Source of the DNA: Simplicispira suum
GTDB taxonomy: Bacteria; Pseudomonadota; Gammaproteobacteria; Burkholderiales; Burkholderiaceae_C
Assembly (NCBI RefSeq): GCF_003008595.1
Contig: NZ_CP027669.1
Span: 1,054,001 to 1,118,000 of the forward strand
Length of the DNA: 64,000 nt
Direction: 5' to 3'
The notes under the pieces: model-generated
Databases searched by the model: none
What the model was told of the DNA's origin: nothing
The model's input: the letters and a program-made list of their open reading frames with translations, nothing else
In this document: positions 47,344-57,761 of the stretch, in pieces
Position numbering within the stretch: the stretch's first letter is position 1
Layout of the letters: every line of letters begins with the position of its first letter
Program-made: the position numbers and the translations under genes

Positions 47344-48093
47344 ATGAATATCGACCTCTCCACCCTGCTGCTGCAAGCGGTCAACCTGCTGGTGCTGCTG
47401 GCGCTGCTGCGCTGGCTGCTGTACCGGCCATTGCAAAGGGTGATCGCGGCGCGCCGCGCCCTCGTCGCCAAGGAGCTGGCCGACGCCAGCGACAAAGTGG
47501 CACAGGCGCAGCAGACTGCCAGCGAACTCAAGAGCCAGCAGCAAACCCTGCAAGCCGAGCAGGCCAGCCTGCTGGACGCGGCGCGCCGGGATGCCGCCGC
47601 AGAACGCGAGCAGCTCCTCACCAGCGCCCGCCTGGAAGCCAAGGCACAGCTGGACGCCGCGCGCGTGCAACTGGCAAGCGAACGCCAGCAAGCCGGGGCA
47701 GCGCTCTTTGACGAGGCCTCTGGCTTGGCGGTGGATCTGGCCGGCCGACTGCTGGCACACACGCCGGTTGATGACGGTGCTTTCATCGACCGCCTGCTGG
47801 CCCAAGTGGCCGCCACGCCCGAGGCGCAGCGGGCAAGCTGGTTTGCGCAGGGCAGCGCAAGAAATGTCGAACTGTGCACCGCACGCGCACTGGCACCTGC
47901 GGCGCAGGAGGCACTGCAGGCTCGCCTGCAGACCTTGCTGGGCGAAGACGTGGCACTCACTTGCTCGCACGACAGCGCACTGATTGCAGGCGCCGAACTG
48001 CGCTTTGCTCTGGGCACGCTGTCACTGCACTGGGCGCAAGCGCTGCAAGAGGCCCATCAGGCCCTGGCGCCAGTGGCGCAGGAAGCGCCATGA
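47344..48093 (+). CDS. atpF: N-ATPase stator subunit b with a delta-like C-terminus
   Basis: 249 residues from the ATG at 47344. An N-terminal membrane helix ([22 protein letters not shown]) is followed by a long charged coiled coil (about 40-140). The last 90 residues look like the C-terminal part of a delta/OSCP subunit ([24 protein letters not shown]). There is no separate atpH gene in the operon, so this tail may take the delta role, as expected for N-ATPases. Overlaps atpA by four bases. Confidence 0.88.
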   Translation: MNIDLSTLLLQAVNLLVLLALLRWLLYRPLQRVIAARRALVAKELADASDKVAQAQQTASELKSQQQTLQAEQASLLDAARRDAAAEREQLLTSARLEAKAQLDAARVQLASERQQAGAALFDEASGLAVDLAGRLLAHTPVDDGAFIDRLLAQVAATPEAQRASWFAQGSARNVELCTARALAPAAQEALQARLQTLLGEDVALTCSHDSALIAGAELRFALGTLSLHWAQALQEAHQALAPVAQEAP

Positions 48094-49646
48094 ACTCCGC
48101 CGCAGCCCAGGCCGATTCCTTGCCCGAGCCGCTGGCGGCAAGCCTGCCACGCTGGCGCAGCGCCGCTGCGGCGCGCCTGCCTGAGGGCGCACGCCCAGCG
48201 CATTTCGAGGAAATCGGCAGCGTGCACGCCACCGGCGACGGCATCGCCGACATACGCGGCCTGGCCGGCGCGCGCCTGGGCGAGCTGCTGCGCTTGTCCG
48301 GCGATCGCATGGGTTACGCCGCCAGCCTGAATGCCGACAGCATTGCCTGCGTGCTGCTCGATGACAGCGCCGGCGTGGCCGTGGGCGACGCGGTGCACCG
48401 CACCGGCGACATTGTGCGGGTGCCAGTCGGCGAGGCGCTGCTGGGCCGCGTGGTCGACCCGCTGGGCCGCCCGCTCGACGGGCGCGGGCCGATAGCAAGC
48501 ACCGAGCGCCTGCCGGCCGAGCGGCCAGCGCCCAGCGTGCTGGATCGCGCTCTGGTGCAGCAGCAGGTCCACACCGGAACGCTCGCCGTGGATGCGCTGT
48601 TCCCCCTGGGGCGGGGCCAGCGCGAGCTGTTGATTGGCGACCGCGGAACCGGCAAGACAGCGATTGCCGTCGATGCCGTCCTTGCGCAAAAGGACAGCGA
48701 ACTCATCTGCGTCTATATCTGCGTCGGCCAACCCTCGGAATCCGCCGCCGCCGTGGTGGCGGCGATTGAAAACTTGGGCGCACCCGAACGCTGCATCGTC
48801 GTCGTGGCCGGTGGCAGCGACGCCCCCGGCCTGCAATGGCTGGCGCCTTTTGCCGGGTTTTCCATGGCCGAATGGTTCCGCGACCGTGGCCGCCATGCAC
48901 TGGTGGTGGTGGACGACCTGACCCAGCACGCGGCTACGCACCGCGAACTGGCGCTCTTGATGCAGCAGCCGCCGGGGCGCGAAGCCTACCCCGGCGATAT
49001 CTTTCACGTGCACGCGCGCCTGCTCGAGCGTGCCGCCATGCTCTCGCCCGAGCGTGGCGGCGGCTCGCTGACGGCGCTGCCGGTGGCCTGCACCGAAGCG
49101 GGCAACCTGAGCGCCTACATCCCCACCAACCTGATCTCGATCACCGACGGACAGATCGCGCTGAACGCGCGCCAGTTCGAGCTGGGTCAGTTGCCTGCAG
49201 TGGACACCGGCCTGAGCGTGAGCCGCATCGGCGGCAAGACCCAGGCCCCGCTGATGCGCGGGGCCGTGGCGCAATTGCGCCTGGCGTACGCGCAGTTTCT
49301 CGAACTCGAAGGCTTTGCCCGCTTTGGCACCGAGCTGGACGAGCGCGTCCAGGCGCAGATTGCCCGTGGCCGTTTGATACGTGCTGCACTGGGCCAACCC
49401 CATCTGGCGCCGCAGAACCCTGCGCTGCAAGTGGCGCTGATGATCGCATTGCAAGCCGGGCTGCTGGACGCTGGCGGCCCGCAAGCCCTGCCGGCCAAAC
49501 TGCTACAGCTTGGCGACGCGATTGCCGCTGACGCGAACCTGGCGGCAGCGCTGCGCACGCGCGGCAAGGTCCCGGCCGGCCTGCAAGAGCGGCTGCGCAC
49601 GCAACTTGCCCAGGTACTGGGCGAGCCGACGATGGCCGTCGTCTGA
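48090..49646 (+). CDS. atpA: N-ATPase alpha subunit
   Basis: 518 residues from the ATG at 48090 (overlapping the atpF stop). Nucleotide-binding loop [11 protein letters not shown], then [22 protein letters not shown], and [23 protein letters not shown]. It is the non-catalytic partner of beta in the F1 hexamer. Confidence 0.95.
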   Translation: MNSAAAQADSLPEPLAASLPRWRSAAAARLPEGARPAHFEEIGSVHATGDGIADIRGLAGARLGELLRLSGDRMGYAASLNADSIACVLLDDSAGVAVGDAVHRTGDIVRVPVGEALLGRVVDPLGRPLDGRGPIASTERLPAERPAPSVLDRALVQQQVHTGTLAVDALFPLGRGQRELLIGDRGTGKTAIAVDAVLAQKDSELICVYICVGQPSESAAAVVAAIENLGAPERCIVVVAGGSDAPGLQWLAPFAGFSMAEWFRDRGRHALVVVDDLTQHAATHRELALLMQQPPGREAYPGDIFHVHARLLERAAMLSPERGGGSLTALPVACTEAGNLSAYIPTNLISITDGQIALNARQFELGQLPAVDTGLSVSRIGGKTQAPLMRGAVAQLRLAYAQFLELEGFARFGTELDERVQAQIARGRLIRAALGQPHLAPQNPALQVALMIALQAGLLDAGGPQALPAKLLQLGDAIAADANLAAALRTRGKVPAGLQERLRTQLAQVLGEPTMAVV

Positions 49647-49649
49647 AGC

Positions 49650-50522
49650 ATGAACCGCACTGCCGCCGAGGTCCAAGCGCGCCTTGCCACCACGCAAAGC
49701 TTTGGCGGCCTGGTCAGCGCGCTGCGCGGCATGGCGGCGGCGCGCACCGAGCGTGCGCGCACACGCATCGCCGGTGCCGATGCCTACAGCCACACGGTGG
49801 CCGCAGCCATCGGCCAGGCGCTGGCGCTGCTGCCGGCGGACGCTGCCGTTGCCCGCACCGGCGACGGCCACGACGAAATGCTGTGGCTGGTGTTCGGTGC
49901 GGAGCAGGGCTTTAACGGAGGCTACACCGAGCGCGTGCTAGACGCTCTGCCCACAACAACGCCCACCACACGGATCGTGCTGCTCGGGGAGCAGGCCAAG
50001 CGCATCGCGCATGTGCGCCGCCTCCCCATCGAAGCCCACGCTCCCCTGGTGGCGCACGCGGGCGCCGTGATCCCCGCCAGCGAGCGGCTGCGCAGCTTGT
50101 TGCTGGACACGTTGGCGCGAAAACCTGCGGCAAGCGTCGAACTGCTGTTTGGCGAGCTGGGAGCCGGCAACCATTTCGAACTGCGGCGCCAGCGCCTGCT
50201 GCCGTTGGACCTCGAAACCCTGCGCGCCGCGCCCACGCAGGCACCGCGCGTGCACCAGCCACCGGCCGAGCTGCTGCACCTGCTGGCGGGCGAATACGTC
50301 ACCGCCCGTCTGGCGCGTGCCGTGCTGCACAGCCACGCGGTGGAGAACCTGGCGCGGCTCTCCGCCATGGCGGCCGCGCAAGAGAACGTTGCGAAGCTGG
50401 GCGAATCCCTGCAGGCCGAACTGCGCCAGCTGCGCCAGGAGGCCATCACCGCCGAAGTGGTGGAACTGGCCGCCGGCCTGCGCTCGCTGCGCGCGCGAAG
50501 CGACGCAGCCACCGGACCCTGA
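49650..50522 (+). CDS. atpG: N-ATPase gamma subunit
   Basis: 290 residues. Helical N-terminus (VQARLATTQSFGGLVSALRGMAAAR) and C-terminus (SHAVENLARLSAMAAAQENVAKLGE) that form the central shaft, with EQGFNGGYTERVL in the middle. It is the last gene of the operon, 3 bases after atpA. Confidence 0.93.
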   Translation: MNRTAAEVQARLATTQSFGGLVSALRGMAAARTERARTRIAGADAYSHTVAAAIGQALALLPADAAVARTGDGHDEMLWLVFGAEQGFNGGYTERVLDALPTTTPTTRIVLLGEQAKRIAHVRRLPIEAHAPLVAHAGAVIPASERLRSLLLDTLARKPAASVELLFGELGAGNHFELRRQRLLPLDLETLRAAPTQAPRVHQPPAELLHLLAGEYVTARLARAVLHSHAVENLARLSAMAAAQENVAKLGESLQAELRQLRQEAITAEVVELAAGLRSLRARSDAATGP

Positions 50523-50587
50523 GCCCCGCGGCGCGCCGCCTCTGTGCTGAGCGCTACCCTGTGGCGCTCGGCAATGGCAGCGCAGGC

Positions 50588-50639
50588 AGTGGGGTCAGAT
50601 CACGCTGCAGCGCAGCGAAACGCGTGCTCTGACCCCACT
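50588..50639. repeat. GTGGGGTCAGA-type REP hairpin
   Basis: Left arm AGTGGGGTCAGATCACGC (50588-50605) and right arm GCGTGCTCTGACCCCACT (50622-50639) pair with one mismatch around a 16-base loop. It sits between convergent atpG and the DUF3297 gene. The GTGGGGTCAGA motif is common to REP-like elements in beta- and gammaproteobacteria; it may also serve as a terminator. Confidence 0.75.
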
Positions 50640-50688
50640 TCCGGAATGTTGGGAGCGGCGGTGGCGGGAAGCGCCTGCACCCCACGCA

Positions 50689-50943
50689 TCAAGCAGTCTT
50701 GTAAAACGCCTCCACCGTGCCCTTGAGCGTGATCAGCAACGGCCGCCCCTTGCGGTCCAGCGTCTTGCCTGCGGGCACCTTCACCCAGCCTTCACTGACA
50801 CAGTATTCGTCGACGTCGAAGCGCTCCTTGCCATTGAAGCGAATGCCGATGTCATGCTGGAAAACCTCGGCGACGTGGTGGGGGCTGCGCGGATCGACGC
50901 TCAGGCGGTCTGGCAGCGCGGGGGGATCGTGGGGTTGGGTCAT
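50689..50943 (-). CDS. DUF3297 family protein
   Basis: 84 residues. The family pattern is PPALPDRLSVDPRSPHHV, then GIRFNGKERFDVDEYCVSEGWV and GRPLLITLKGTVEAFY. Small, cytoplasmic, of unknown function. No operon partner on this strand. Confidence 0.85.
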   Translation of the reverse strand: MTQPHDPPALPDRLSVDPRSPHHVAEVFQHDIGIRFNGKERFDVDEYCVSEGWVKVPAGKTLDRKGRPLLITLKGTVEAFYKTA

Positions 50944-50963
50944 GGTGGCAATGCAGAACGTAA

Positions 50964-51022
50964 AAAATATCAGTAAAAGATGGCTCTATCGCTTATCTGG
51001 CGAGCAATTACAGCTATCAATA
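50964..51022 (-). repeat. Dispersed ATAGCTG repeat, intergenic copy
   Basis: On the minus strand TTGATAGCTGTAATTGCTCGCC, then ATAAGCGATAGAGCCATCTTTT. It lies in the gap between the AEC transporter stop and the DUF3297 start. Confidence 0.65.
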
Positions 51023-51031
51023 ATATAGCAT

Positions 51032-51985
51032 TCAAGTGAGCAACGCCACCGCCCCCGAAAAGCTCAGGAACGCCAGCGCCGTCGAAACCAGAATGATGCG
51101 GGCAATGCGCCCGTTGTGCGCGCCAAAGCGCTCGGCCAGCAGCGAGACATTGCTGGCGCTGGGCAACGCCGCCAGCAGCACCAGCACGGTGAAGGCAAAG
51201 GGGTCGAGCGGCACACCCACAGCGATGGCGCTGCGCCCCGCCAGCCATACCAGCAGCGGGTGCACGAACAGCTTGGCCAGAGCCACGGGCACGTAGTCGC
51301 GCGCCAGCACGCGCTCGTGCTGATTCATCTGCGAGCGCGCCAGCACGGCGCCAATCGTGAACAGCGCCACCGGCGAAGCGGCATCGGCCAGCATGGCGAT
51401 GGTCTTGTCCACGGGGCCAGGCAGCTTCCACGCTGCGGCCGAAGCCACGGCGCCCAGCGCAATCGACCAGGGCATGGGGTTGGTCAACATGCCGCGCAAG
51501 GCCTTCTTCAGCGCCACCGCCATGCCGTGCGTGCCGGCGCCGTCGAGCTGCGAGAGCGCAATGCACAGCGAGGTGGTCAGCACCATGTCGATCATGATGG
51601 TGACGATGGCCGGCCCCGCCGCCGCCGCGCCCAGCAGGGCGACCAGCAGCGGTACGCCCATGAAGCCGGTGTTGGGAAACGCCGCCACCAGCGCGCCAAA
51701 GGCCGCGTCGTTCCAGTTGGTGCGCGGGCCGCGCGTGGCCAGCACGGTGCCGCCCACCATCAGCACCGCGCAAAGGGTGTACACGCCGGCCACGGCCGGG
51801 TCGAGGAGCTGGGCAATCGGCGTCTGGGCGCCAAAACGGTACAGCAGGCAAGGCAGCGCAAAGAACAGCACAAAGGCGTTGAGCCCCGGAATGGCCGGCA
51901 GCGGAAGCAGGCCGGCGCGCACCGCCAGGTAGCCGGCGAGCACCAGGGCGAAAAAGGGGAAGGTGATGAGCAGGACGTCGAGCAC
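51032..51985 (-). CDS. Auxin efflux carrier (AEC) family transporter
   Basis: 317 residues if translation starts at the GTG at 51985; the frame is open to 52138 but the extra residues are not membrane-like. About ten hydrophobic helices, with the AEC hallmarks FALPCLLYRF, AFPNTGFMGVPLL and the closing LPSASNVSLLAERF. Such proteins export organic acids such as malate or malonate; the substrate is unknown. Confidence 0.85.
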   Translation of the reverse strand: MLDVLLITFPFFALVLAGYLAVRAGLLPLPAIPGLNAFVLFFALPCLLYRFGAQTPIAQLLDPAVAGVYTLCAVLMVGGTVLATRGPRTNWNDAAFGALVAAFPNTGFMGVPLLVALLGAAAAGPAIVTIMIDMVLTTSLCIALSQLDGAGTHGMAVALKKALRGMLTNPMPWSIALGAVASAAAWKLPGPVDKTIAMLADAASPVALFTIGAVLARSQMNQHERVLARDYVPVALAKLFVHPLLVWLAGRSAIAVGVPLDPFAFTVLVLLAALPSASNVSLLAERFGAHNGRIARIILVSTALAFLSFSGAVALLT

Positions 51986-52220
51986 GGGCGGTGTTGGCAG
52001 TGACCTGCGTTGGAAACGGCCCCAACCTGCATTGGAAGGGAATTTCAGCCAGAAAAACTGCAGCGGCGTGCTGCATCCAAGCAGCATTATCTGCAACGGA
52101 CGAGCGGCGCTACGGCCGCATCGGCGCCGGGCGGCCACAGACGCTCAAAGGAACGCAGCACGGGATGCGCAAAGCGCACGAAACAGAAGACATCGGTCAG
52201 CTAGGGCCTGTTCACAGGTG

Positions 52221-52646
52221 CTAAGGCATTGCCGGGCTTGCACTGCTCTGCAGCGACGCGATCAGCGGACAGGACACATTGCCCTTCCGCAGATGGCAGG
52301 CGGACACAAGCTCGGACAGCACCGCCTCAATGCGTGCCAGGTCGGCCATCTTCTCGCGCACGTCCTTGAGCTTGTGTTCCGCCAGGCTACTGGCTTCTTC
52401 GCAGTGGGTGCCATCGTCCAGCCGCAGCAGTTCTGCGATCTCGTCCAAACCAAATCCCAGTCGCTGGGCCGATTTCACAAAGCGCACCCGCGTGACATCC
52501 GCCTGACCATACCGGCGAATGCTGCCAAGGGGCTTTTCTGGCTCGGGTAACAGTCCCTTGCGCTGATAGAACCGGATGGTCTCCACATGGACCCCGGAAG
52601 CCTTGGCAAAAACGCCAATGGTCAGATTCTCGGAAATGCTTGGCAT
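52221..52646 (-). CDS. merR: Mercury-responsive regulator MerR
   Basis: 141 residues. N-terminal winged helix-turn-helix ([25 protein letters not shown]) and the three mercury-binding Cys: one in DGTHCEEAS and two in [11 protein letters not shown], the spacing of MerR from Tn501/Tn21. It represses and, with Hg(II), activates the divergent merTPA genes. It shares the 71-base control region with merT. Confidence 0.95.
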   Translation of the reverse strand: MPSISENLTIGVFAKASGVHVETIRFYQRKGLLPEPEKPLGSIRRYGQADVTRVRFVKSAQRLGFGLDEIAELLRLDDGTHCEEASSLAEHKLKDVREKMADLARIEAVLSELVSACHLRKGNVSCPLIASLQSSASPAMP

Positions 52647-52651
52647 AGCGC

Positions 52652-52682
52652 TTGACTCCGTACATAACTACGGAAGTAAGCT
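52652..52682 (+). promoter_or_regulatory. mer promoter and MerR operator
   Basis: TTGACT (-35, 52652-52657) and TAAGCT (-10, 52677-52682) are separated by 19 bases, the long spacing that MerR untwists on mercury binding. The operator dyad CCGTAC-ATAA-CTACGG lies in the spacer (52658-52673). Very close to the Tn501 site. Confidence 0.92.
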
Positions 52683-52717
52683 TGCGCTATCCCCTCCAAA
52701 TACACAAGGACAAGCAC

Positions 52718-53068
52718 ATGTCTGAACCGCAAAACGGGCGCGGCGCGCTCTTTGCCGGCGGGCTGGCCGCCATTCTGGCCTCGACCTGCTGCCTGGGGCC
52801 GCTGGTGCTGATCACCCTGGGCTTCAGTGGCGCGTGGATCGGGAATCTAACCGTGCTGGAACCGTATCGGCCGCTCTTCATCGGTGCGGCGCTGGTGGCG
52901 CTGTTCTTCGCCTGGCGGCGGATCTACCACCCGCAGCAAGCCTGCCAACCGGGAGATGTTTGCGCGATTCCAAGGGTGCGCGGTGCCTACAAGCTCCTTT
53001 TCTGGATCGTGTCCCTGCTGGTCGTGGTCGCGTTCGGCTTTCCCTACGTGCTGCCTTTGTTTTACTAA
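52718..53068 (+). CDS. merT: Mercuric ion transporter MerT
   Basis: 116 residues from the ATG at 52718 (AAGGA upstream). Three hydrophobic helices; Cys24-Cys25 in the first (STCCLGP) and Cys76/Cys82 in the cytoplasmic loop (QQACQPGDVCAIP). It takes Hg(II) from MerP and carries it to MerA. Its TAA stop lies within the target duplication of a MITE that follows at once. Confidence 0.94.
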   Translation: MSEPQNGRGALFAGGLAAILASTCCLGPLVLITLGFSGAWIGNLTVLEPYRPLFIGAALVALFFAWRRIYHPQQACQPGDVCAIPRVRGAYKLLFWIVSLLVVVAFGFPYVLPLFY

Positions 53069-53229
53069 GGCGATGTTGAACAAGTCGCAGCGATGGCGCG
53101 CGCCGTGCGTCGGGATGGGATGCAAGGCGAAAACCGCAGCCATAGCCGCAGCTATGGCGAGGATTTGCAACGCTGCAGACCACCCGAAGCACGGATGCGC
53201 GACGCGCGAGGGACTTGTTCAGCATTGCC
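53069..53229 (+). mobile_element. 161-bp MITE of IS5 type between merT and merP
   Basis: Ends are GGCGATGTTGAACAAGTC (left) and the inverted GGCAATGCTGAACAAGTC (right), 16 of 18 matching, with weaker pairing extending further in. It is flanked by CTAA on both sides (53065-53068 and 53230-53233), a target duplication that fits the YTAR preference of IS5-group elements. It encodes no protein. An internal hairpin GCCATAG..CTATGGC is near 53148-53170. It replaces the normal short merT-merP spacer. Confidence 0.85.
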
Positions 53230-53245
53230 CTAACCGGAGTTCGCC

Positions 53246-55022
<1,777 letters not shown>

Positions 55023-55076
55023 ATCGGCAAGGCGCCACCAGAACAGATTTGCAAGGTCTTCACAAGGAGAACGGCA

Positions 55077-55322
55077 ATGTGGACCAACATGATGAACGGG
55101 CAAGGCTGGGCCGGAATGGGATTCGGCATGATCGGGATGGCGCTCTTCTGGGTGCTGGTCCTCGTCGTGCTGATCGTGCTGGTTGGACGAATGCTCGGCT
55201 CCGGTGGAAGAGGCGACCGGCGGCAGCAGAAAACGGCGCTGGACATCTTGCAGGAACGCTACGCCGCTGGCGAAATTCAACGCGAGGAGTACGAGCAGAA
55301 GAAGCGCGACCTCGGCAGTTGA
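55077..55322 (+). CDS. Small SHOCT-domain membrane protein
   Basis: 81 residues. Met/Gly-rich start, one hydrophobic helix (IGMALFWVLVLVVLIVLVGRML), then the SHOCT motif (DILQERYAAGEIQREEYEQKKRDL) at the end. GGAGAACGGCA precedes the ATG. It begins 54 bases after merA on the same strand, so it is probably the last gene of the mer operon. A role in mercury resistance is not known. Confidence 0.8.
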   Translation: MWTNMMNGQGWAGMGFGMIGMALFWVLVLVVLIVLVGRMLGSGGRGDRRQQKTALDILQERYAAGEIQREEYEQKKRDLGS

Positions 55323-55466
55323 GGCCAACCGACTCGCGTGGCGCGGCCCGCCGGTCACCACGCTGGGGGCGCGCTTGGTCGTGCTCGTTATCATCCACCG
55401 CTCCCACACGGCTTCCATTGCCCCTGCGCGCCTGTCCTGGTGCCGCAGCGCAGTCCCACATTCCCC

Positions 55467-57536
55467 ATGTCCTCCGGCCTCAACCTCGCCCAACTGCGTG
55501 CAGTCCACTACACCGACGGCCCCTGCCTGGTGCTGGCCGGCGCGGGCTCGGGCAAGACGCGGGTCATCACGCACAAGATTGCGCACCTGATCGAGGGCGG
55601 CATGGCTCCCAAGGCGATTGCCGCCATCACCTTCACCAACAAGGCCGCCGCCGAAATGCGCGAGCGCGCCAGGGGCCTCATCGGGCGGCCGGCGAAAGAC
55701 GTGCTGATCTGCACCTTCCACTCGCTCGGCGTGCGCCTGGTGCGCGAGGACGGGAAGTTGCTCGGCCTGAAACCGCAATTCAGCATCCTGGACAGCGACG
55801 ACGTCACCAGCATCCTGAAGGACGCGGCCGGCGGCAGCACCGACGCCGCCACCGCGCGCCAGTGGCAATGGACCATCAGCCTGTGGAAGAACATGGGCCT
55901 CACGGGCGAGCAGGCGCTGGCGCAGGCCAAGGACGACCACGAGCGCAGCATGGCCCTGCTGATGCTGCGCTACGAAGAGCGGTTGACGGCGTACCAGAGC
56001 GTGGACTTCGACGATTTGATCGGCCTGCCGCTGAAACTCCTGCGCGACTTCCCCGAGGTGCGCGAGAAGTGGCAGCGCCAGCTCGGCCATGTGCTGGTGG
56101 ACGAGTACCAGGACACCAACGCCACGCAGTACGAACTGCTCAAACTGCTGATCGGCGAGCGTGGCCACATGACCGCCGTAGGCGACGACGACCAAAGCAT
56201 TTACGGCTGGCGCGGCGCGACGCTGGACAACCTCAAACGCCTGCCGCTCGACTACCCCGCGCTGCAGGTGGTGAAGCTGGAGCAAAACTACCGCTCTACC
56301 AGCGCCATACTGCGTGCCGCCAACAACGTGATTGGCCCGAACCCCAAGCTGTATCCCAAGACCTTGTTCAGCGAACTGGGCGAGGGCGAGCCGGTGCGCG
56401 TGGTCGATGCCGACAGCGAGGAACACGAGGCCGAGCGTGCCGTGGCGCGCATCCAGAGCCTGCGCGCCGCCGCCAACCCGCCGCCAGAATGGAAGAGCTT
56501 TGCCATCCTGTACCGCGCGAACCACCAGGCCAAGCCGTTCGAGAAGGCACTGCGGCGCGCGAGCATTCCCTACAAAGTCTCGGGCGGCACCAGCTTTTTT
56601 GACCGGGCGGAAATCCGCGACCTGTGCGCCTGGTTCCGGCTGTGGATCAACCAGGACGACGACCCGGCCTTTGTGCGGGCGATTACCAGCCCGAAACGCG
56701 GCATTGGCCACACCACGCTGGGAGCTTTGGGCACTTTCGCCACGCAGCACAAGCTCAGCCTGTTTGCCGCCCTGTTCTCGCCCATGCTGCCCGCCGCCCT
56801 TCCGCGGCGCGCGCAAGACGGGCTGAACGAGTTTGGCCGCTATGTGAACGACCTGGAATACCGCGCCCGCCAGACGCTGGGAGCGGAAAATGCTCGCGCA
56901 TTTCTGGCCGACTGGCTGAAAGAAATCGACTACGAAAAGCACCTCTACGACGGCGAAGACAGCGAGAAGGTGGCTGCCGCCCGCTGGACCAACGTGCTCG
57001 AGTTCTGCGACTGGATGGCCCAGCGCGCGGGCGGTCAGGCAGACGATACGGCGGGCAGCGTGGTCACACAGGAGGCCAAAAGCCTGCTGGAAGTGGCGCA
57101 AACCATCGCCCTGCTCTCGACCCTGTCGGACCGAGAAAAAGACCAGGACGTGGTCACGCTCTCGACCTTGCACGCCTCCAAGGGCCTGGAGTGGCCACAC
57201 GTACTCCTGGCGGGCGTCACCGAGGGCATGTTGCCTTTCAAGCTGGACGACGACGGCGGGCGGCAACTCAAGGTCAGCGACGAGACCACCGCCCGCCTGC
57301 AGGAAGAGCGCCGCCTGATGTACGTGGGCATCACCCGCGCCCAGCGCACGCTGGCCGTGAGCTGGACCAAGAAGCGCAAAAAGGGCCGCGAAATGGTGGC
57401 CGCGCAGCCCAGCCGCTTTATTGCCGAAATGGCGCTCTCCGCCACTACGGCACGCGAAGACCCGCGCGAGAAGCTCAAGGCGCTGCGGGCCGAATTTGCG
57501 CGCAAGGTGGCGGCAGCGCCTGGAACGACTGCCTGA
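55467..57536 (+). CDS. rep: ATP-dependent DNA helicase Rep (UvrD/Rep superfamily)
   Basis: 689 residues from the ATG at 55467. Superfamily 1 motifs: LVLAGAGSGKTRVITHK (I), TFTNKAAAEMRERA (Ia), VDEYQDTNATQY (II), VGDDDQSIYGWRGA (III), LEQNYRSTSAIL (IV), STLHASKGLEWPHV (V) and YVGITRAQRTL (VI). A 3-prime to 5-prime helicase that clears replication blocks. The upstream frame to 55338 is not supported. Confidence 0.94.
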   Translation: MSSGLNLAQLRAVHYTDGPCLVLAGAGSGKTRVITHKIAHLIEGGMAPKAIAAITFTNKAAAEMRERARGLIGRPAKDVLICTFHSLGVRLVREDGKLLGLKPQFSILDSDDVTSILKDAAGGSTDAATARQWQWTISLWKNMGLTGEQALAQAKDDHERSMALLMLRYEERLTAYQSVDFDDLIGLPLKLLRDFPEVREKWQRQLGHVLVDEYQDTNATQYELLKLLIGERGHMTAVGDDDQSIYGWRGATLDNLKRLPLDYPALQVVKLEQNYRSTSAILRAANNVIGPNPKLYPKTLFSELGEGEPVRVVDADSEEHEAERAVARIQSLRAAANPPPEWKSFAILYRANHQAKPFEKALRRASIPYKVSGGTSFFDRAEIRDLCAWFRLWINQDDDPAFVRAITSPKRGIGHTTLGALGTFATQHKLSLFAALFSPMLPAALPRRAQDGLNEFGRYVNDLEYRARQTLGAENARAFLADWLKEIDYEKHLYDGEDSEKVAAARWTNVLEFCDWMAQRAGGQADDTAGSVVTQEAKSLLEVAQTIALLSTLSDREKDQDVVTLSTLHASKGLEWPHVLLAGVTEGMLPFKLDDDGGRQLKVSDETTARLQEERRLMYVGITRAQRTLAVSWTKKRKKGREMVAAQPSRFIAEMALSATTAREDPREKLKALRAEFARKVAAAPGTTA

Positions 57537-57570
57537 GAGCGTTGTACATATACAACAATCAAAGACTTCG

Positions 57571-57632
57571 AAAACAATAGCTGCTCGCGCTTTCTGAATA
57601 AGCGCTAGAGGCCAAAAACACTTGAAATTTTG
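57571..57632 (+). repeat. Dispersed ATAGCTG repeat, intergenic copy (reference form)
   Basis: AACAATAGCTGCTCGCGCTTT, then GAATAAGCGCTAGAGGCCAAAAA and CTTGAAATTTTGAT. The two GCGCT halves can pair. It follows the rep stop and a small hairpin, GTTGTA-CATA-TACAAC (57541-57556). Best-formed of at least six copies in the window. Confidence 0.8.
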
Positions 57633-57761
57633 ATCTGGCTGGGCAGGCTCTGTGCCATGACAAACCGGCGCTCACGGCCCACTCCCACAGTCCCCACGCC
57701 GCGCGAAGCCAACAATTCGTGCATTCCCATTGCGGCCCGCACTCTCCTTACTTTCTCTGGC

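Noticed and set aside
52080..52220. Transposon end to the left of merR
   Set aside because: GGGCCTGTTCACAGG near 52204 looked like a possible end, but no matching inverted copy was found to the right of the mer genes.
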